The translations under genes and the position numbers were made by a program. Below are positions 23,701 to 34,384 of a DNA stretch of 64,000 nt, piece by piece. Below the pieces are notes generated by a model. It worked only from the letters and a program-made list of their open reading frames with translations. It did no database searches and had not been told where the DNA came from. The stretch lies in assembly GCA_964034945.1 (NCBI GenBank), contig OZ035962.1, forward strand, positions 76,882,942 to 76,946,941, written 5' to 3'. Origin of the DNA: Chrysopilus asiliformis. Taxonomy: Eukaryota > Arthropoda > Insecta > Diptera > Rhagionidae. Each line of letters opens with the position of its first letter. Positions within the stretch are counted from its first letter, which is position 1.

Positions 23701-26700
23701 GGTTCGGCTCATCACAACTGGATCTAATAGTAGATCGAAAACAAAAAAAAATACATTTGTTTTAATGGTTATATTGGTGCCGTATTGTCGTTAACACATC
23801 CGTTAAAATTAACGTGAATCATTGACAGCGCCAGCAACAATCTTTAAATGGCTATTAGAAAACTGTTAAAAGTCTATAAAACAAATTTAATGATACAGAA
23901 ATTCAACAATCCAGTATTTCTTAATTTTCTAAAGAACTATTAATTACGAATTTCTGGCATTTCAACACATTCATTATTTTTTTTTAAATAGATACAATTC
24001 CAAATCGGTTCAATCAACTTTTTTCTTTGTTTTCACGGGAAAACGTATGAACAATTCATTTTGAAATACGCAGAAATAATTTATTTTTATAACGATACAA
24101 GTTTGTGTTAAATAAAAGTTAGTCCATTGAACATTCTAATCATTTGTTGATGTTTTTTATATCAATTTTACTATAAACTACTTTATTGAAGAAGATTTTC
24201 TAGTTTCCACTAAAATATTGCGCATTTTTTAAATTTAATGTTAATTGTTTTTTTTAATGTTAAAAAAAATTCCCGACATTTCTACTTGTAATTATTGGGG
24301 ATTTGCACACAACCGAATGTTTCAATTGGATTTTGGTGTGTGGAAAACTCAAGGAAAGTCGCATTTTAAATAGCTTTCAATTATAAAAATTTTGCGAAAA
24401 AATGCAGCGGCTAAAAAAAATTGCAATAAACTTTTTTGTGTCTGTGGGACTCTGGTAATACTATTCATCTGTCAGGGGGGGGGGGGGGGGGAAGCAGCCA
24501 GCTGGGAGAGAGGGCACTTGTAGTATCAGTAGAAATACAGAATGGCTGTACAGTTTAGTAGAGAAGAATAAATAAACTTATGTAAATATCAATCGTGCGT
24601 TTTATTAGATCACTATTTTATATACATGGGAAATTGTCGGGCATTTCATTGTCCAGCATGGTATAGAAAAAATTGATTTCACATCCCAATATTGCTATTT
24701 TTACTGCCCTGTTATGCCAATCACTGATAAATTTTAAAAAAAAAGTCTAAAGCGGACTTACTAAGGCAAGCCTCAATTTTTAAAAGGAAAATTTCATTGG
24801 AAAATACCTAGCCGCGCATGAAATGCAGGGCAAATAAAGAAATGCTATTTTATGATATTTCAAAAACTATTAATTTTAAAGATAGCAGGGCAACGAGTTT
24901 CTAATTTTTTCATCATAACCTGTTGTTTTTGATTGGGTTTTGATGAAAAAATGTTTTTGAAGCATGACAAAACTTGCCCTGCGTATGAAATAGACGTAAT
25001 TTTTCTGTTTAAAGGGGGAAAGAGGGGAACAAAAAAATGGCAAAAGGGTTAGAAAAGATGGGAAGGAAAGAATGGGGAAAAAGAAGGGAAGAGAGGATGA
25101 AACCACTTGTAGCTTTTGTTTTAATCGTCATTATGTTAGCATGAATTTCATGGCATTCCATCCAACCGTTTTCGAGTTTCCACAAACGAACCAGAATTTG
25201 GAATATCATGTTCAAAATGGCCGAAAGCAGAAAATACCGTTAGTTGACAAAAAATTACACAAAAGGTTTTCAGATTCTTCCCGCGAAGCCATTTTTAGGT
25301 GGGAAATTTGAAAATTCGGCTCAGGCACCACCTCCCAATTTGTTTGAAATGCATTCGTTATTATCATAGCTTGCGGCTTATAAATGCAAATTATTTAAAA
25401 ATATTTCTAATAAAAAAAAAGGTTTGAAATTACCGCTAAAAACAACACCTTAGCAGACGTTAGAGCACTCAGAGCATTTTGCATGATTTTTGAAGAGAGC
25501 AAAACAAAATAAGTTTTTCCTTCTACAAAAAGTTCTTGTTTGCATAATATTTTTTTTAATTATTTTATTTGAACGGTTTTATTATTATTTTTTTTTTGAA
25601 CCTTTTGTCGAAGCGAAAGAGTCTAGAATTGTTTGATTGTCTTCAAAAATCGTGGAATGCGGCAATGAAAAGCATTCGGTATGCCACCCATAGGTTAATG
25701 ATTCTTTTGACTTTTTCAAAAGTCAAATTTTATGATAAATCTTTAAAACTCCCTCATAAATTTTTCGATTTTGCAACAAATCTTTGACTGTTATTTACAA
25801 TGCGGAAAAAAATATTTTCTGCTCAAAATGTGAAATGTCCAATGCAACAAATCTTTTAAATGTCAAAATTTTAGCCAAATTTTGTTGCTGATGATGAATG
25901 GAAAATGTTCTAACAACATGAAATTAACATGTCATTTTGGTATTTTAGGAATTTTGTCTTGAGGTCAAACACGCGATCGGTGGCTACCTTCACATGTTTT
26001 TAGTAGCATTAATTAGTTTTACAAATTCCTCTGTTCGCTGCATGAAAAAAAAAACCGTAGCACGCTTCTTGTGCAATAAATTTTTTCCAAACTACGGAAG
26101 TATTTAAAAAAACACATTTTATATGTTGTTTGTGTTTTGTTTTTCATAATCGTTTTCACAAAAATTACTCAAGAGGATTTTTTTTATTGCGGAACAATCG
26201 CAATGACTACAAAATTAAAATAGCCGGAAGTAAGAAATACTACGGTAAACCTAAAAGTTTAAGTTCAAGATGATACGATGGCATGAGTTTTTGGGGGTAA
26301 TAATTAAATTGTATTTATAAACAGAAAAACCATTTCACACATGTGTCATGTTGTTTAGAATGTTGTCGAATAGCCGCTTTGCCAATCATATTGAATTTTT
26401 TGTTAATTATCAATAATTAAATCGTGTCTTTTAAATAATTGATCGTAATTAATCTAATGAAATTCCTTTTTTCATTGAATTACAGATTACCCTGGTAAAT
26501 GCTTTGATAAATTGACGAAACGTGCGATGCTACCTGGCAAAGAGTATAAACCAAAGGGTATTTGCGCCACGATGACCTGTGAAGCTGAAACCTACAATAT
26601 TAATGTTGAAACGTAAGTTAAAGCTATTTTAAAACACAAAATTTGTATCGTTTATTAACAAAAATGTTTTAATTTTTTTTTACAGATGTCCCTACATTGA

Positions 26701-26821
26701 TATGCCAGATTGTGAAGAACTTCCAGTTGATCCAACGCGCAGTTATCCAAAATGCTGCCCGCAATTCTTATGTACAGATGAAAATGGCCAGCAGACGATA
26801 GTCGATGTCACAACATTATAA
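20766..26821 (+). CDS. Secreted SVWC-domain protein (Vago-like family)
   Basis: Three exons, 20766-20871, 26486-26612 and 26686-26821, join in phase across a 5.6-kb and a 73-bp GT-AG intron to give 122 residues. Residues 1 to about 25 are a signal peptide (VVVAVIMVLSAASC), so the product is secreted. The mature part has eight cysteines (41, 62, 67, 79, 87, 101, 102, 107), with the adjacent pair in YPKCCPQFLC and ICATMTC upstream. This is the eight-cysteine single von Willebrand factor C (SVWC) domain. Family members in arthropods, such as Vago, respond to infection, stress or feeding state; the role of this copy is not shown by the sequence. The length is usual for the family. Exon 2 has a partial copy downstream at 28041. 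Confidence 0.92.
20872..21722. other. SVWC intron 1, 5' part
   Basis: AT-rich intronic sequence with a GAGGGGGGGGGGGAGGGG patch at 21591. No other feature found. Confidence 0.4.
21726..21907. mobile_element. PIF/Harbinger-like MITE, 182 bp (in SVWC intron 1)
   Basis: The ends TGCTGGCTTTACACGAATGA and the inverse of TGCTGCGTTTACACGAATGG match at nearly all positions. TTA flanks each side (21723-21725, 21908-21910). The interior repeats ATGACAAT/TGTCATT blocks. Confidence 0.75.
22255..22393. repeat. Tandem repeat, 17-bp unit (TTCTCGCAACCTTTTGC)
   Basis: Four close copies of TTCTCGCAACCTTTTGC lie at 22322-22393. A diverged copy upstream is joined to a second repeat of AAAAAACTCT...AAAAATGCC. 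Lies within SVWC intron 1. Confidence 0.85.
22394..26485. other. SVWC intron 1, 3' part
   Basis: Four kilobases of AT-rich intron. Short frames at 24876-25311 and 25569-25787 carry no domain and lack splice support. A 17-base G run lies at 24475-24491 and purine-rich GGGGAAAGAGGGG sequence at 25014-25095. No conserved RNA structure recognised. Confidence 0.4.
24475..24491 (+). repeat. Homopolymer G run, 17 bases
   Basis: A pure run of G in the SVWC intron. Capable of G-quadruplex folding; its length is also prone to sequencing error. Confidence 0.9.
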
Positions 26822-27228
26822 TAATGAAATTAGGAGAAAAAAATCCCAGATATGTAAATCAATGTTATTAATTGATAGTAATTATCTATTATCAATTTGC
26901 TTGTGTAGGATTTTTTATAACCATCTTTTTTTATTATGATTTCTTGAATTAGTGAAGCAATGTTGCTCATTAATTTTGTATTTTAAATTAAAATCAAACT
27001 AGAATCATGCGTCTTTTTCTATTTAATTTAAGATATTTCAATTATTTATTAATCTATACATTTGTAAACAAATCATTAATAATTTTGATTAATTTAAAAT
27101 ATGAGTATGCGATATTTGCATTTGTACCAAATTATAATTAATGTATTTTTGTTTTTTTATTATTATTATTGATTATAAACCGTAAAACTATGTTAATAAT
27201 GTATTTAATTTAATTTAATGACTATAGA

Positions 27229-27234
27229 AATAAA
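27229..27234 (+). promoter_or_regulatory. Polyadenylation signal AATAAA of the SVWC gene
   Basis: AATAAATG about 410 bases after the stop, in an AT-rich 3' region. It is the clearest hexamer downstream of the gene. Confidence 0.45.
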
Positions 27235-27334
27235 TGAAAAAAATATGAAATTATAAAATATTTAATTTTTTTTTCTTTAAATTAATTTAAAAGGCTTCGT
27301 ACCTGATCGGTTTGCCGTTTAACTGGAAATGCAA

Positions 27335-27589
27335 CACAGAAAGAAAAAAAATAGTTAAAAATTTGCGTCAACCCACGAGAATAGTGGCTTCAACATGCTT
27401 ACGTGGCAAAAATCTTCTCAAAACTTACTACAAACGTACTTAATTCAACTATTACAAACATTTTTGACCATTTAATAGTTGAATTAAGTACGTTTGTAGT
27501 AAGTTTTGAGAAGAATAAGCATGGTTAAACAACTATTCTCGTAGGTTGACGCAATTTTAACTATTTTTTACTATTTTTTTCTTTCTGTG
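27335..27589. mobile_element. Fold-back MITE, 255 bp
   Basis: The element starts CACAGAAAGAAAAAAAATAG and ends with the inverse. Inner arms TTGCGTCAACC and CTCAAAACTTACTACAAACG also pair with inverted copies about 60-150 bases away, so nearly the whole element is a hairpin. No clear target duplication. Confidence 0.8.
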
Positions 27590-27648
27590 AACACATTTTA
27601 GAATTGCGAAAGATACTGGGAAAGGGATTTGGGAGGAAGGGTGGAGTA

Positions 27649-27674
27649 GGGGGGGGGGGGGGGGGGGGGGGGGG
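27649..27674 (+). repeat. Homopolymer G run, 26 bases
   Basis: An uninterrupted G run in a G-rich surround. Length may be unreliable in the assembly. Confidence 0.9.
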
Positions 27675-28040
27675 AAGGGTAAGGTAACCAATTTTTCTTT
27701 TGATTAAGAAGTCGAAATTTTTGTCAGAGAATTTAGTAGTCATTTCCTGAAAAAAAATTTCAACTTAATCAATACAAAATTTGGATCTAATCAAAAAAAA
27801 AAAAGATTCAAATTCTTTCAGAATTCCAGGAGAAAGCAGACAAGGTGTTAACGGAGAAGAGGTAGAGCAGAATTTATTGCATGAAAAATTTCTTACCCGC
27901 AATGCAGAAATCAGAATTCAAATCCTTTCCCACTGAATAAGGCTTTCTCCATATAATCGGTTTAAAAGTCCGCTATTGTAAACCTTTAAGTATATGTTTG
28001 TCTGTCTGTGTCTGTCTGTATGTCCAGACTTGGCTCGAAA

Positions 28041-28091
28041 ACGATGACCTGTGAAGCTGAAACCTACAATATTAATTGAAACCTACAATAC
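28041..28091 (+). pseudogene. Ectopic 36-bp copy of SVWC exon 2
   Basis: Bases 28041-28076 are identical to 26569-26604 inside SVWC exon 2 (starting ACGATGACCTGTGAAGCTG). Then a second, shorter run of the same sequence (TGAAACCTACAATA) follows directly. The flanks are unrelated. The match excludes intron sequence and cannot code for a domain by itself. Confidence 0.9.
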
Positions 28092-28860
28092 GGTTTTTCC
28101 TAGATGTTGTTTAAGGATTTAGGCTATGCATTATTTTCCTACAGTTCTCCGTTTTTCCCCTACAATCATTTATCCCCACCACAAACCTGTTTTTAAGTTA
28201 GTCAACAGAATAACTCGTAAACCACTGGATCAAATTAGCTGAAAATTTACACAGGGGTACTATATACTCTATATATAAATATATTGATTAGCTTTGCGGT
28301 TGACAAATTCTCTTCTTCCCTCTGACCAGCAGAAGATCTCCTAAACTACTGAATTAATTTTGATACGGTTTTCACTATTGGGCAGATCGTTCATCTGGAA
28401 AAAATTGTCGCAACTAAATTCAAATCCACCCCTTTACTGAAAAATCCCTTCTCCTGTTATCTGCTAAACTATTGAATGGATTTCGACACAGGTTTCTTCA
28501 TTACAGATGTCCTCCCTCAAGAAAAAATGTCGCCAACTAAAATCTACGTGGATGATATATAAAATATGCAAAATATAAAATACTAGGAGCTCCTGAATAA
28601 AAAATAGTCGCAATTCCGTATAGTTTCACATCATAAAACATTTTCTTATTTTTAAAATTATTACAAATTATAAATATCTTTATTTAAAATCCGTTAAAGG
28701 GCCAAAACTGGCTTGTAATAAATATTTAGAAAATAAATTGTCTTACAACAATCTGGTGGCACTAAATTTAATCTTCTTTAAATGTTAGTGCTATTAATAA
28801 TACCAGCACTGGAAATTTTATTCCACCAACGTTTAATGAATCTGATAGAAAATATCTGAT
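28092..28860. other. Spacer of old repeat debris
   Basis: Preceded by a (GTCT)n patch at about 27990-28022. The text resembles the tails of DINE-like or family I repeats (CTGAAAATTTACACAGG) but is too diverged to place. Confidence 0.3.
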
Positions 28861-29747
28861 GTGAACAGCACATGAATTTCTTATATAAAATCTACGTTCC
28901 TGAGCAATTTACACTATAAGCCGACAAATAAAGGGCCCTGGGCGACTGTTAGTTACCGATGACTAATCTCAACTGGGTCACAACATTTTCGTATTGTAAT
29001 TTCCTCTGCTTTTTATCTCTCCAAATTGAGATTTCAAAAAATTGCCATCTCATTTATTAACTAAGAAATCATTGGAAAATTATCATCTTTTGTGCCAAAA
29101 TCGCTATACAGATTGTGATTTGTGACCGGTCACAACGCCAGTATAAGAGTGAACATTTTATTATACGGAAAAACATGAATTTTTATTTCACAAAATCTAA
29201 AATATCCCGATAACGGTGAAAGATTTCGATTAACGGTAAAAGTTAATTTAGAGAATTTTAGTATCTTTAATATTTCCTTTAACTGAAAATTTTAGTGTCT
29301 TTAATTCTTCGAAGAACCGCTAGTTTGCAAGCAATTCACAAAAACCTTTTTTTTTAAATTTTATGAGATAACAGTATGAGATAACGGATAACAGTAAAAC
29401 ACAAAGTTATGAGAAATACTATTCTCATCAATCCCTCTTATACGTTGAACCAAGATAACCACTAAAACTATTTTTTTTAAATAACGGTATTACTCAATAC
29501 CGGTTAGATATATTGAGTTCTAGTAAAATTCAAAAGTGTAGGAAATTGTACTGTCTTCAACTTTTATCATACATAAGACTAGATAAAAGTCTTTATACAT
29601 AACACTACTTTGGTTACTTCTAGTTAACGGACTTTCATCAAAAATTTTTTAGGATCGCCTCATTCCAGCATCAAACATGCATGTAAAATTTCATGGCTTT
29701 AGCTCTATTAGTTTTTGAGAAATCTTGTACACAGGATGACAGACTAA

Positions 29748-30185
29748 CACGGCCTTTACACGCGACAGTAGAGCTGACACAGTCTCGTGTAAATGCCTAC
29801 GGGCACTGATAAGTCAGTACTGACGGGACTTTTTTGTAGTCAGTACAGACATGCCAGTAATTTGACATTTCAGACTTTGCAGATGGCGGAAAATGAAGAA
29901 TATGAGGTAAATCTATTAAATTATTATGAATCCACTTTTTTTAATTAATTTTTTAACTTTTAGAACTCTTAGACTGGCGAAAGAACACTAACAGGAACGA
30001 GATAATTAAAATAATAGAAGCATTCGAGCAAAATCCATGCCTCTGGAATAAGAGTGTTGCAAACGAAGTCATTTTAAAACTGAACTGGCTGCCAGTTTGC
30101 TAAATGTCTTCTAATTCATTGTAAGTAATTTGACATTTGGAGTCTGGGCTACTGACATACTTTACAGTCTCATGTAAAGGCCGGG
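29748..30185 (+). mobile_element. PIF/Harbinger-like element with MADF-like gene fragment
   Basis: The ends are CACGGCCTTTACACG and the inverse of CCCGGCCTTTACATG, flanked by TAA on both sides (29745-29747, 30186-30188). Inside is ATGGCGGAAAATGAAG at 29883, ending at a GTAAAT donor. After a TTTTAG acceptor comes a frame reading LLDWRKN...IIEAFEQNPCLWNKS. That ENPCLW-type block resembles the MADF DNA-binding domain of Harbinger partner proteins. The two exons do not join in frame, so the gene is broken. Confidence 0.7.
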
Positions 30186-30280
30186 TAACAGACTAATAAA
30201 ATTATATTAAATTAAGTAGGCACTTTTCGACTTCAGAGCATGCTCTAAATGTGTTATTCGAATTTTCCATAACAGACTAA

Positions 30281-30470
30281 AGCCCAATTCAGACTAACGA
30301 TTGCGATTACGATTGAAGCTTCTCGACCAAATGAAAGCTTTGATCTCATTGGTCGAGGAAGCTTCATCGTAATCGCAATCGTAATTGCAATCGTAATTGC
30401 AATCGTAATTGCAATCGTAATAGCAAACGTAATTGCAATCGTAATCTCAATCGTTAGTCTGAATTGGGTT
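30281..30470. mobile_element. TAA-flanked MITE with 12-bp tandem repeats
   Basis: The ends AGCCCAATTCAGACTAACGA and the inverse of AACCCAATTCAGACTAACGA differ at one position. TAA flanks both sides (30278-30280, 30471-30473). About eight copies of CGTAATTGCAAT fill the right half. Arms GAAGCTTC...GGTCGAG also fold back. The target and the ACAGACTAA left flank are shared with the element at 29748. Confidence 0.85.
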
Positions 30471-30590
30471 TAACAGACAGAAAAATATTTTTATAATAAT
30501 TCTCCATTTACCCAGTAGTGCTGGTGAAATGTTTTAAGTCAAAATTAGGAACTAGAAATTTTTCATGAATACAATACCTACTTTATTATA

Positions 30591-31209
30591 CTTCGTATCA
30601 GAAAATGAAAATCGAATAAATCGTGCAGATACGTATATATTAACATAAACATAAAGCATATAGATTTTTTCGCTATTGCAAATGGTTGAATCCCGAACCG
30701 AGTGAGTTATTTTCTCTTGATGACACTATTCAAAGCCGGAGATTGGTGATTTTTAATTACTAAACCTATTAAAAAAAAACGTTTTTCGTCTTTTCCCAAA
30801 GCAATTTTTATCTAATTTTTGTTATTTCGTTGTTTGGCATTAATTAGCAAACTCATTTACTATTAATTTGTGCATTATAGAGTTGGGTCGGTCTGGAGCC
30901 GAAATCATGTTTTGTTTGTATACAGTTTTTGTTATGGTTTAATATAACGGTATATTATCATTTAAAATAAACATAGTAAAATCTTTTATTGTGATATATG
31001 GTTACGACATACGGAAATGGTGATAGTTTTTCGAGAATTTATTACTCCATTTTCGTTCAACTATCATAAAATCAATATTGTGGTTTCGAAAATTTTAATA
31101 AAATAGCATTTTAGAACCACTATATAATATTGAGAATAATGATACGCCTGAATATAGGTGGTAATTTTTTATTAAAATTTTAAAGCCTATATTTAGGCGT
31201 AGATCTTAA
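30591..31209. other. AT-rich spacer
   Basis: No gene or repeat recognised. Confidence 0.35.
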
Positions 31210-31440
31210 CCCTCTAACCGGAATATTTCCGAGAAAAATTCACTAAAATATGACTTTCAACTTGCGACAGACCGTAACCAAGACAACGTACAGGGCTAAA
31301 TTTTTTCCAGCATGTAAAGCGATAACTTACAAAAGTCAGTGTAAGACGTTCCGGCGATTTCCGGCGATTAAAATTGTTACCCGTTATAAACAAGCGAATT
31401 CCCTGAAGCCCGCCTTAAGGCGGGCATTCCGGTTAGAGGG
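31210..31440. mobile_element. piggyBac-like MITE, 231 bp
   Basis: The ends CCCTCTAACCGGAAT and the exact inverse are flanked by TTAA on both sides (31206-31209, 31441-31444). A GCCCGCCTTAAGGCGGGC palindrome sits just inside the right end. The 64-codon frame inside is not a gene. Confidence 0.9.
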
Positions 31441-31783
31441 TTAAATTATTGAAACATTCATGATTATTCACTTCGATACTGTACTGAAAACTTAAGTAAA
31501 ATTTAATATATTTCGGTGAATAGCTCATTTGTTTTAAACTAGAGGCTAAAAATACTACTTTATTTTTTTTCGCCTTTTATATGACTTTTTTATTATAGTT
31601 ATCGATGCAAATCAGAAATATTTTCGCAAATCGTTCACTTTTAAGCTCTTATACCCAGTCAGACTTTAAGCTTCGGCTCAGTTGAACTTGAAAATTAGTT
31701 TAAGCTTTAGCTCAAATTAAAGCTGTTTCACATTCAAATATGTGTGGTTTAACAAAACCTAGTTGACTGAATTTTTATACCCA

Positions 31784-32196
31784 TATGGTGAAACCAAAGG
31801 GTATATTAGATTTGCCTTACCGTTTGTAACGCCAAGATCCCGTCATCACACAAAAAAATTAATTACATCAGTGTGTTTAGAATGATAAAAATAATTAATT
31901 TTTGCATGTTCGTCCGTCTGTCCGTCTGTGGCGCGGGCGCACGGATTGAGCTAGAGACTTGAAATTTTACACAGATTCGTTTTTCGTAAGATGCAAGAAC
32001 AAAAGTTATTTAGGATATGATTCTACATAAAACTCCCATACATCAAAATCCAATTGGAATAAATTTTAAAAAATCTTATTGGAAAGTTTGACTCAAAGTG
32101 GAATTTTGGTACAACTGTTCCAATTTTGATACGAATATCACCATACGGGTTTTCAATCATTGTCAGATTGGCAATTATAGCTTTTGTTATGTTTTA
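31784..32196 (+). mobile_element. DINE-1/Helitron-like repeat, copy D (internally deleted)
   Basis: Starts TTATACCCATATGGTGAAACC and ends GGCAATTATAGCTTTTGTTATG; the (GTCY)n core is down to about 20 bases and the block after it is shortened. Confidence 0.7.
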
Positions 32197-33016
32197 AATC
32201 AGTGTTTTTCTGTCAAAAATTGTATAAAAATTGCATACTGAGTGGCAATCATAATTTCTGAACAGCACATTACTTTCTTATACAAAATAAAATTAGCCAG
32301 AAAATTTCTGAGTAGCACATGACTTTTTTACTAGAACTCTATCAATGATTACCTAATATAGATAAGAAAGTTCTCCTAAAATATTTGGTTTGAGAGAGGC
32401 ACAACTAGCGACATGCCGGCGGTTTCAATTTCTGTGTGAATACTGAGTTATTAATGTGTGCGGCCTCATCTCAGGTGTTGCCACATCTCAGATGTAATGC
32501 GTAATTAGTTGTAATGCGCCTCAAAAAAACCATAAAAAAATCGCACAATGGCAATACACAAATTTGAATCTCAGCAGTCAGTTAGTTAAAAATCAAAACA
32601 AACCACCAATTACGGTGGAAAATTTAGTTTTCGTGTTAATTTCGTTGACTTTTAGTGTATTTCGCGATTTAAATAATAAAAAAGTGTTATAATTTGCTTG
32701 AAAATTTTCGCCCCTGTCGGAAGCATGATGGTGTTGGTGCAAGGGCTGTGTAAATAGAATACAAATTTTTTACCGCTATAAGGATATGAAAATCTCGTTT
32801 GGTTTAGCCCTGACTAAACGACAAGTTTCTTGTTTTTTATTCAATTCCATATGACATGAAGGTGTAAAAGGGAAAGATGGTGTTGCTTGGTGACTTTTTT
32901 TTATCGCGCATCTCTTTTCTCTGCCGTAGTTAAACAGATACTTCCGTTTACTTCCCATCTATATTCGGTAATCATTGACTCTATATCTAAAACCAGTATC
33001 AAAATGTACCGTTATT
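32197..33016. other. Spacer with a possible transcription start
   Basis: The first 180 bases contain family I debris (GCACATGACTTTTTT). From 32571, TCAGCAGTCAGTTAGTTAAA and the following sequence look like an insect 5' UTR, but no coding exon follows on either strand that I can support. Confidence 0.25.
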
Positions 33017-33641
33017 TAAAAACATAACAAAAGCTATAATTGCCAATCTGGCAATTATTGAAAACCCGTATGGTGATTTAACGGCGAACAGTTGTATCAA
33101 AATTCCACTTTGAAGTCAAATTTTCCAATAAGATTTTTTAAAATTTATTCTAATCGGATTTTAATGTATGGGAGTTTTATGTAGAATCATATCCTAAATA
33201 ACTTTTGTTCTTGGACTTTTTTTTAATAAGATGCACCGTTTTTGAGATATTCGCAAAAATCGTTTTCGTTCGTATGGGGGGTACCCCCCCCCCCCCCCCC
33301 CCCCTAATGGTTCATTTTTGCCCATTGACGAACTTAGCCTCGCATTTTACGAAAAACGAATATGCGCAAAATTTCAAGTCTCTAGCTCAATCCGTGCGCC
33401 CGCTATCCGCGCCACAGACAGACGGAGAGACAGACGGACAGACAGACAGACGGACAGACAGACGGACAGACAGACGGACGGACAGACAGACGGACAGACA
33501 GACGGACGGACATGCAAAATTCAATTTTTTTATCATTCTAAACACACTGGTGTAATTCATTTTTGTGTGTGATGACGGGATCTTGGCGTTACAAACGGTA
33601 AGGCAAAGTTAATATACCCTTTGGTTTCACCATACGGGTAT
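33017..33641 (-). mobile_element. DINE-1/Helitron-like repeat, copy E, with expanded C run
   Basis: A reverse copy with the longest (GACR)n core of the family (about 33415-33510). The GGGGGGTACC site seen in copies B and C is here followed by 21 C residues (33284-33304) instead of about seven. Confidence 0.7.
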
Positions 33642-34322
33642 CAAAAAAAATTGTTTTTGGGATTCTCTCGAACATTAACGGGTTTTTGGGTGATTCATTG
33701 TATGAGATGAATTTGCCACAATTATGTCAATATTATTCAATATATTTTATCGTTATTGAGATATTTTCATTAAAAATTTAAAAAAATAGATTTTTGCGAG
33801 CGCCCTTAAAATTATCCAAATTATTTTGGTTAGCCACATTATGAGTAAAAAGAAGGGTATATTTTGTGAGAGTTGAAATACTAATAAAATTCAAAGCTTT
33901 TGGCAATATTCAATTTAAATAATGGCTACATTTGCAATTTATTGCGCACTTTGTGGTATTTAATATTAAAATCCAAATATCGGATATCAAAAGAGTAGTG
34001 CCGTACAATAGTTTCGCTTTTTATGCATTTCTGGCCATTTTAATAGTTCCAGAGGCAATAAATTTTCCAAATACGTCTATTAAGGAGATCTAATAAAATT
34101 CAAGTGTTCACTTGAAAGTGTTGTTATTACAGGTCCCGAATGCTCGTTTACCATACAATGGGCAATCACCGGCATAGTCCTTAAACGTAGGATATATTTT
34201 CGTATAAAGACTGGCGGAGAAAAGTGTTTCCGAGAGGGCAGGGCAGGAGGGATGGCAAGGCACATTGATCGTAAAGTGAATTTAATCCTCCTGCCTTTCG
34301 AAAAGCAGAATTTAAATTGTAA
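33642..34322. other. Spacer upstream of a candidate exon
   Basis: AT-rich to 34080, then more balanced base composition. A minus-strand frame at 34080-34265 has no domain. Confidence 0.3.
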
Positions 34323-34384
34323 ATGGCTAAAAGCAACAAATGTCCTGAATCCATTCTAATGGTGCTGTTATTGCTAGGATGCTG
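34323..34384 (+). CDS. Candidate first exon coding a signal peptide
   Basis: An ATG opens MAKSNKCPESILMVLLLLGC and the frame runs straight into a consensus GTAAGT donor at 34385. A hydrophobic leader plus a perfect donor is the same layout as the first exon of the SVWC gene. No partner exon could be placed: the nearest acceptor (34430) would need a 46-bp intron and gives a frame of only about 29 further codons without a domain. It could be a real secreted-protein gene whose other exons lie in the 35-49 kb repeats, or chance. Confidence 0.3.

Larger units (their letters stand above)
28861..30590 (+). repeat. Dispersed repeat I, copy 1 (interrupted)
   Basis: Shares TTATATAAAATCTACG...GCAATTTACACTA, the CGATAACGGTGAAAGAT-type blocks and a tail TTTTTGAGAAATCTTGTACACAG with copies at 38275-39130 and 45860-46715. 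Two TAA-flanked elements (29748-30185, 30281-30470) interrupt its tail. No coding content; class unknown. Confidence 0.6.
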
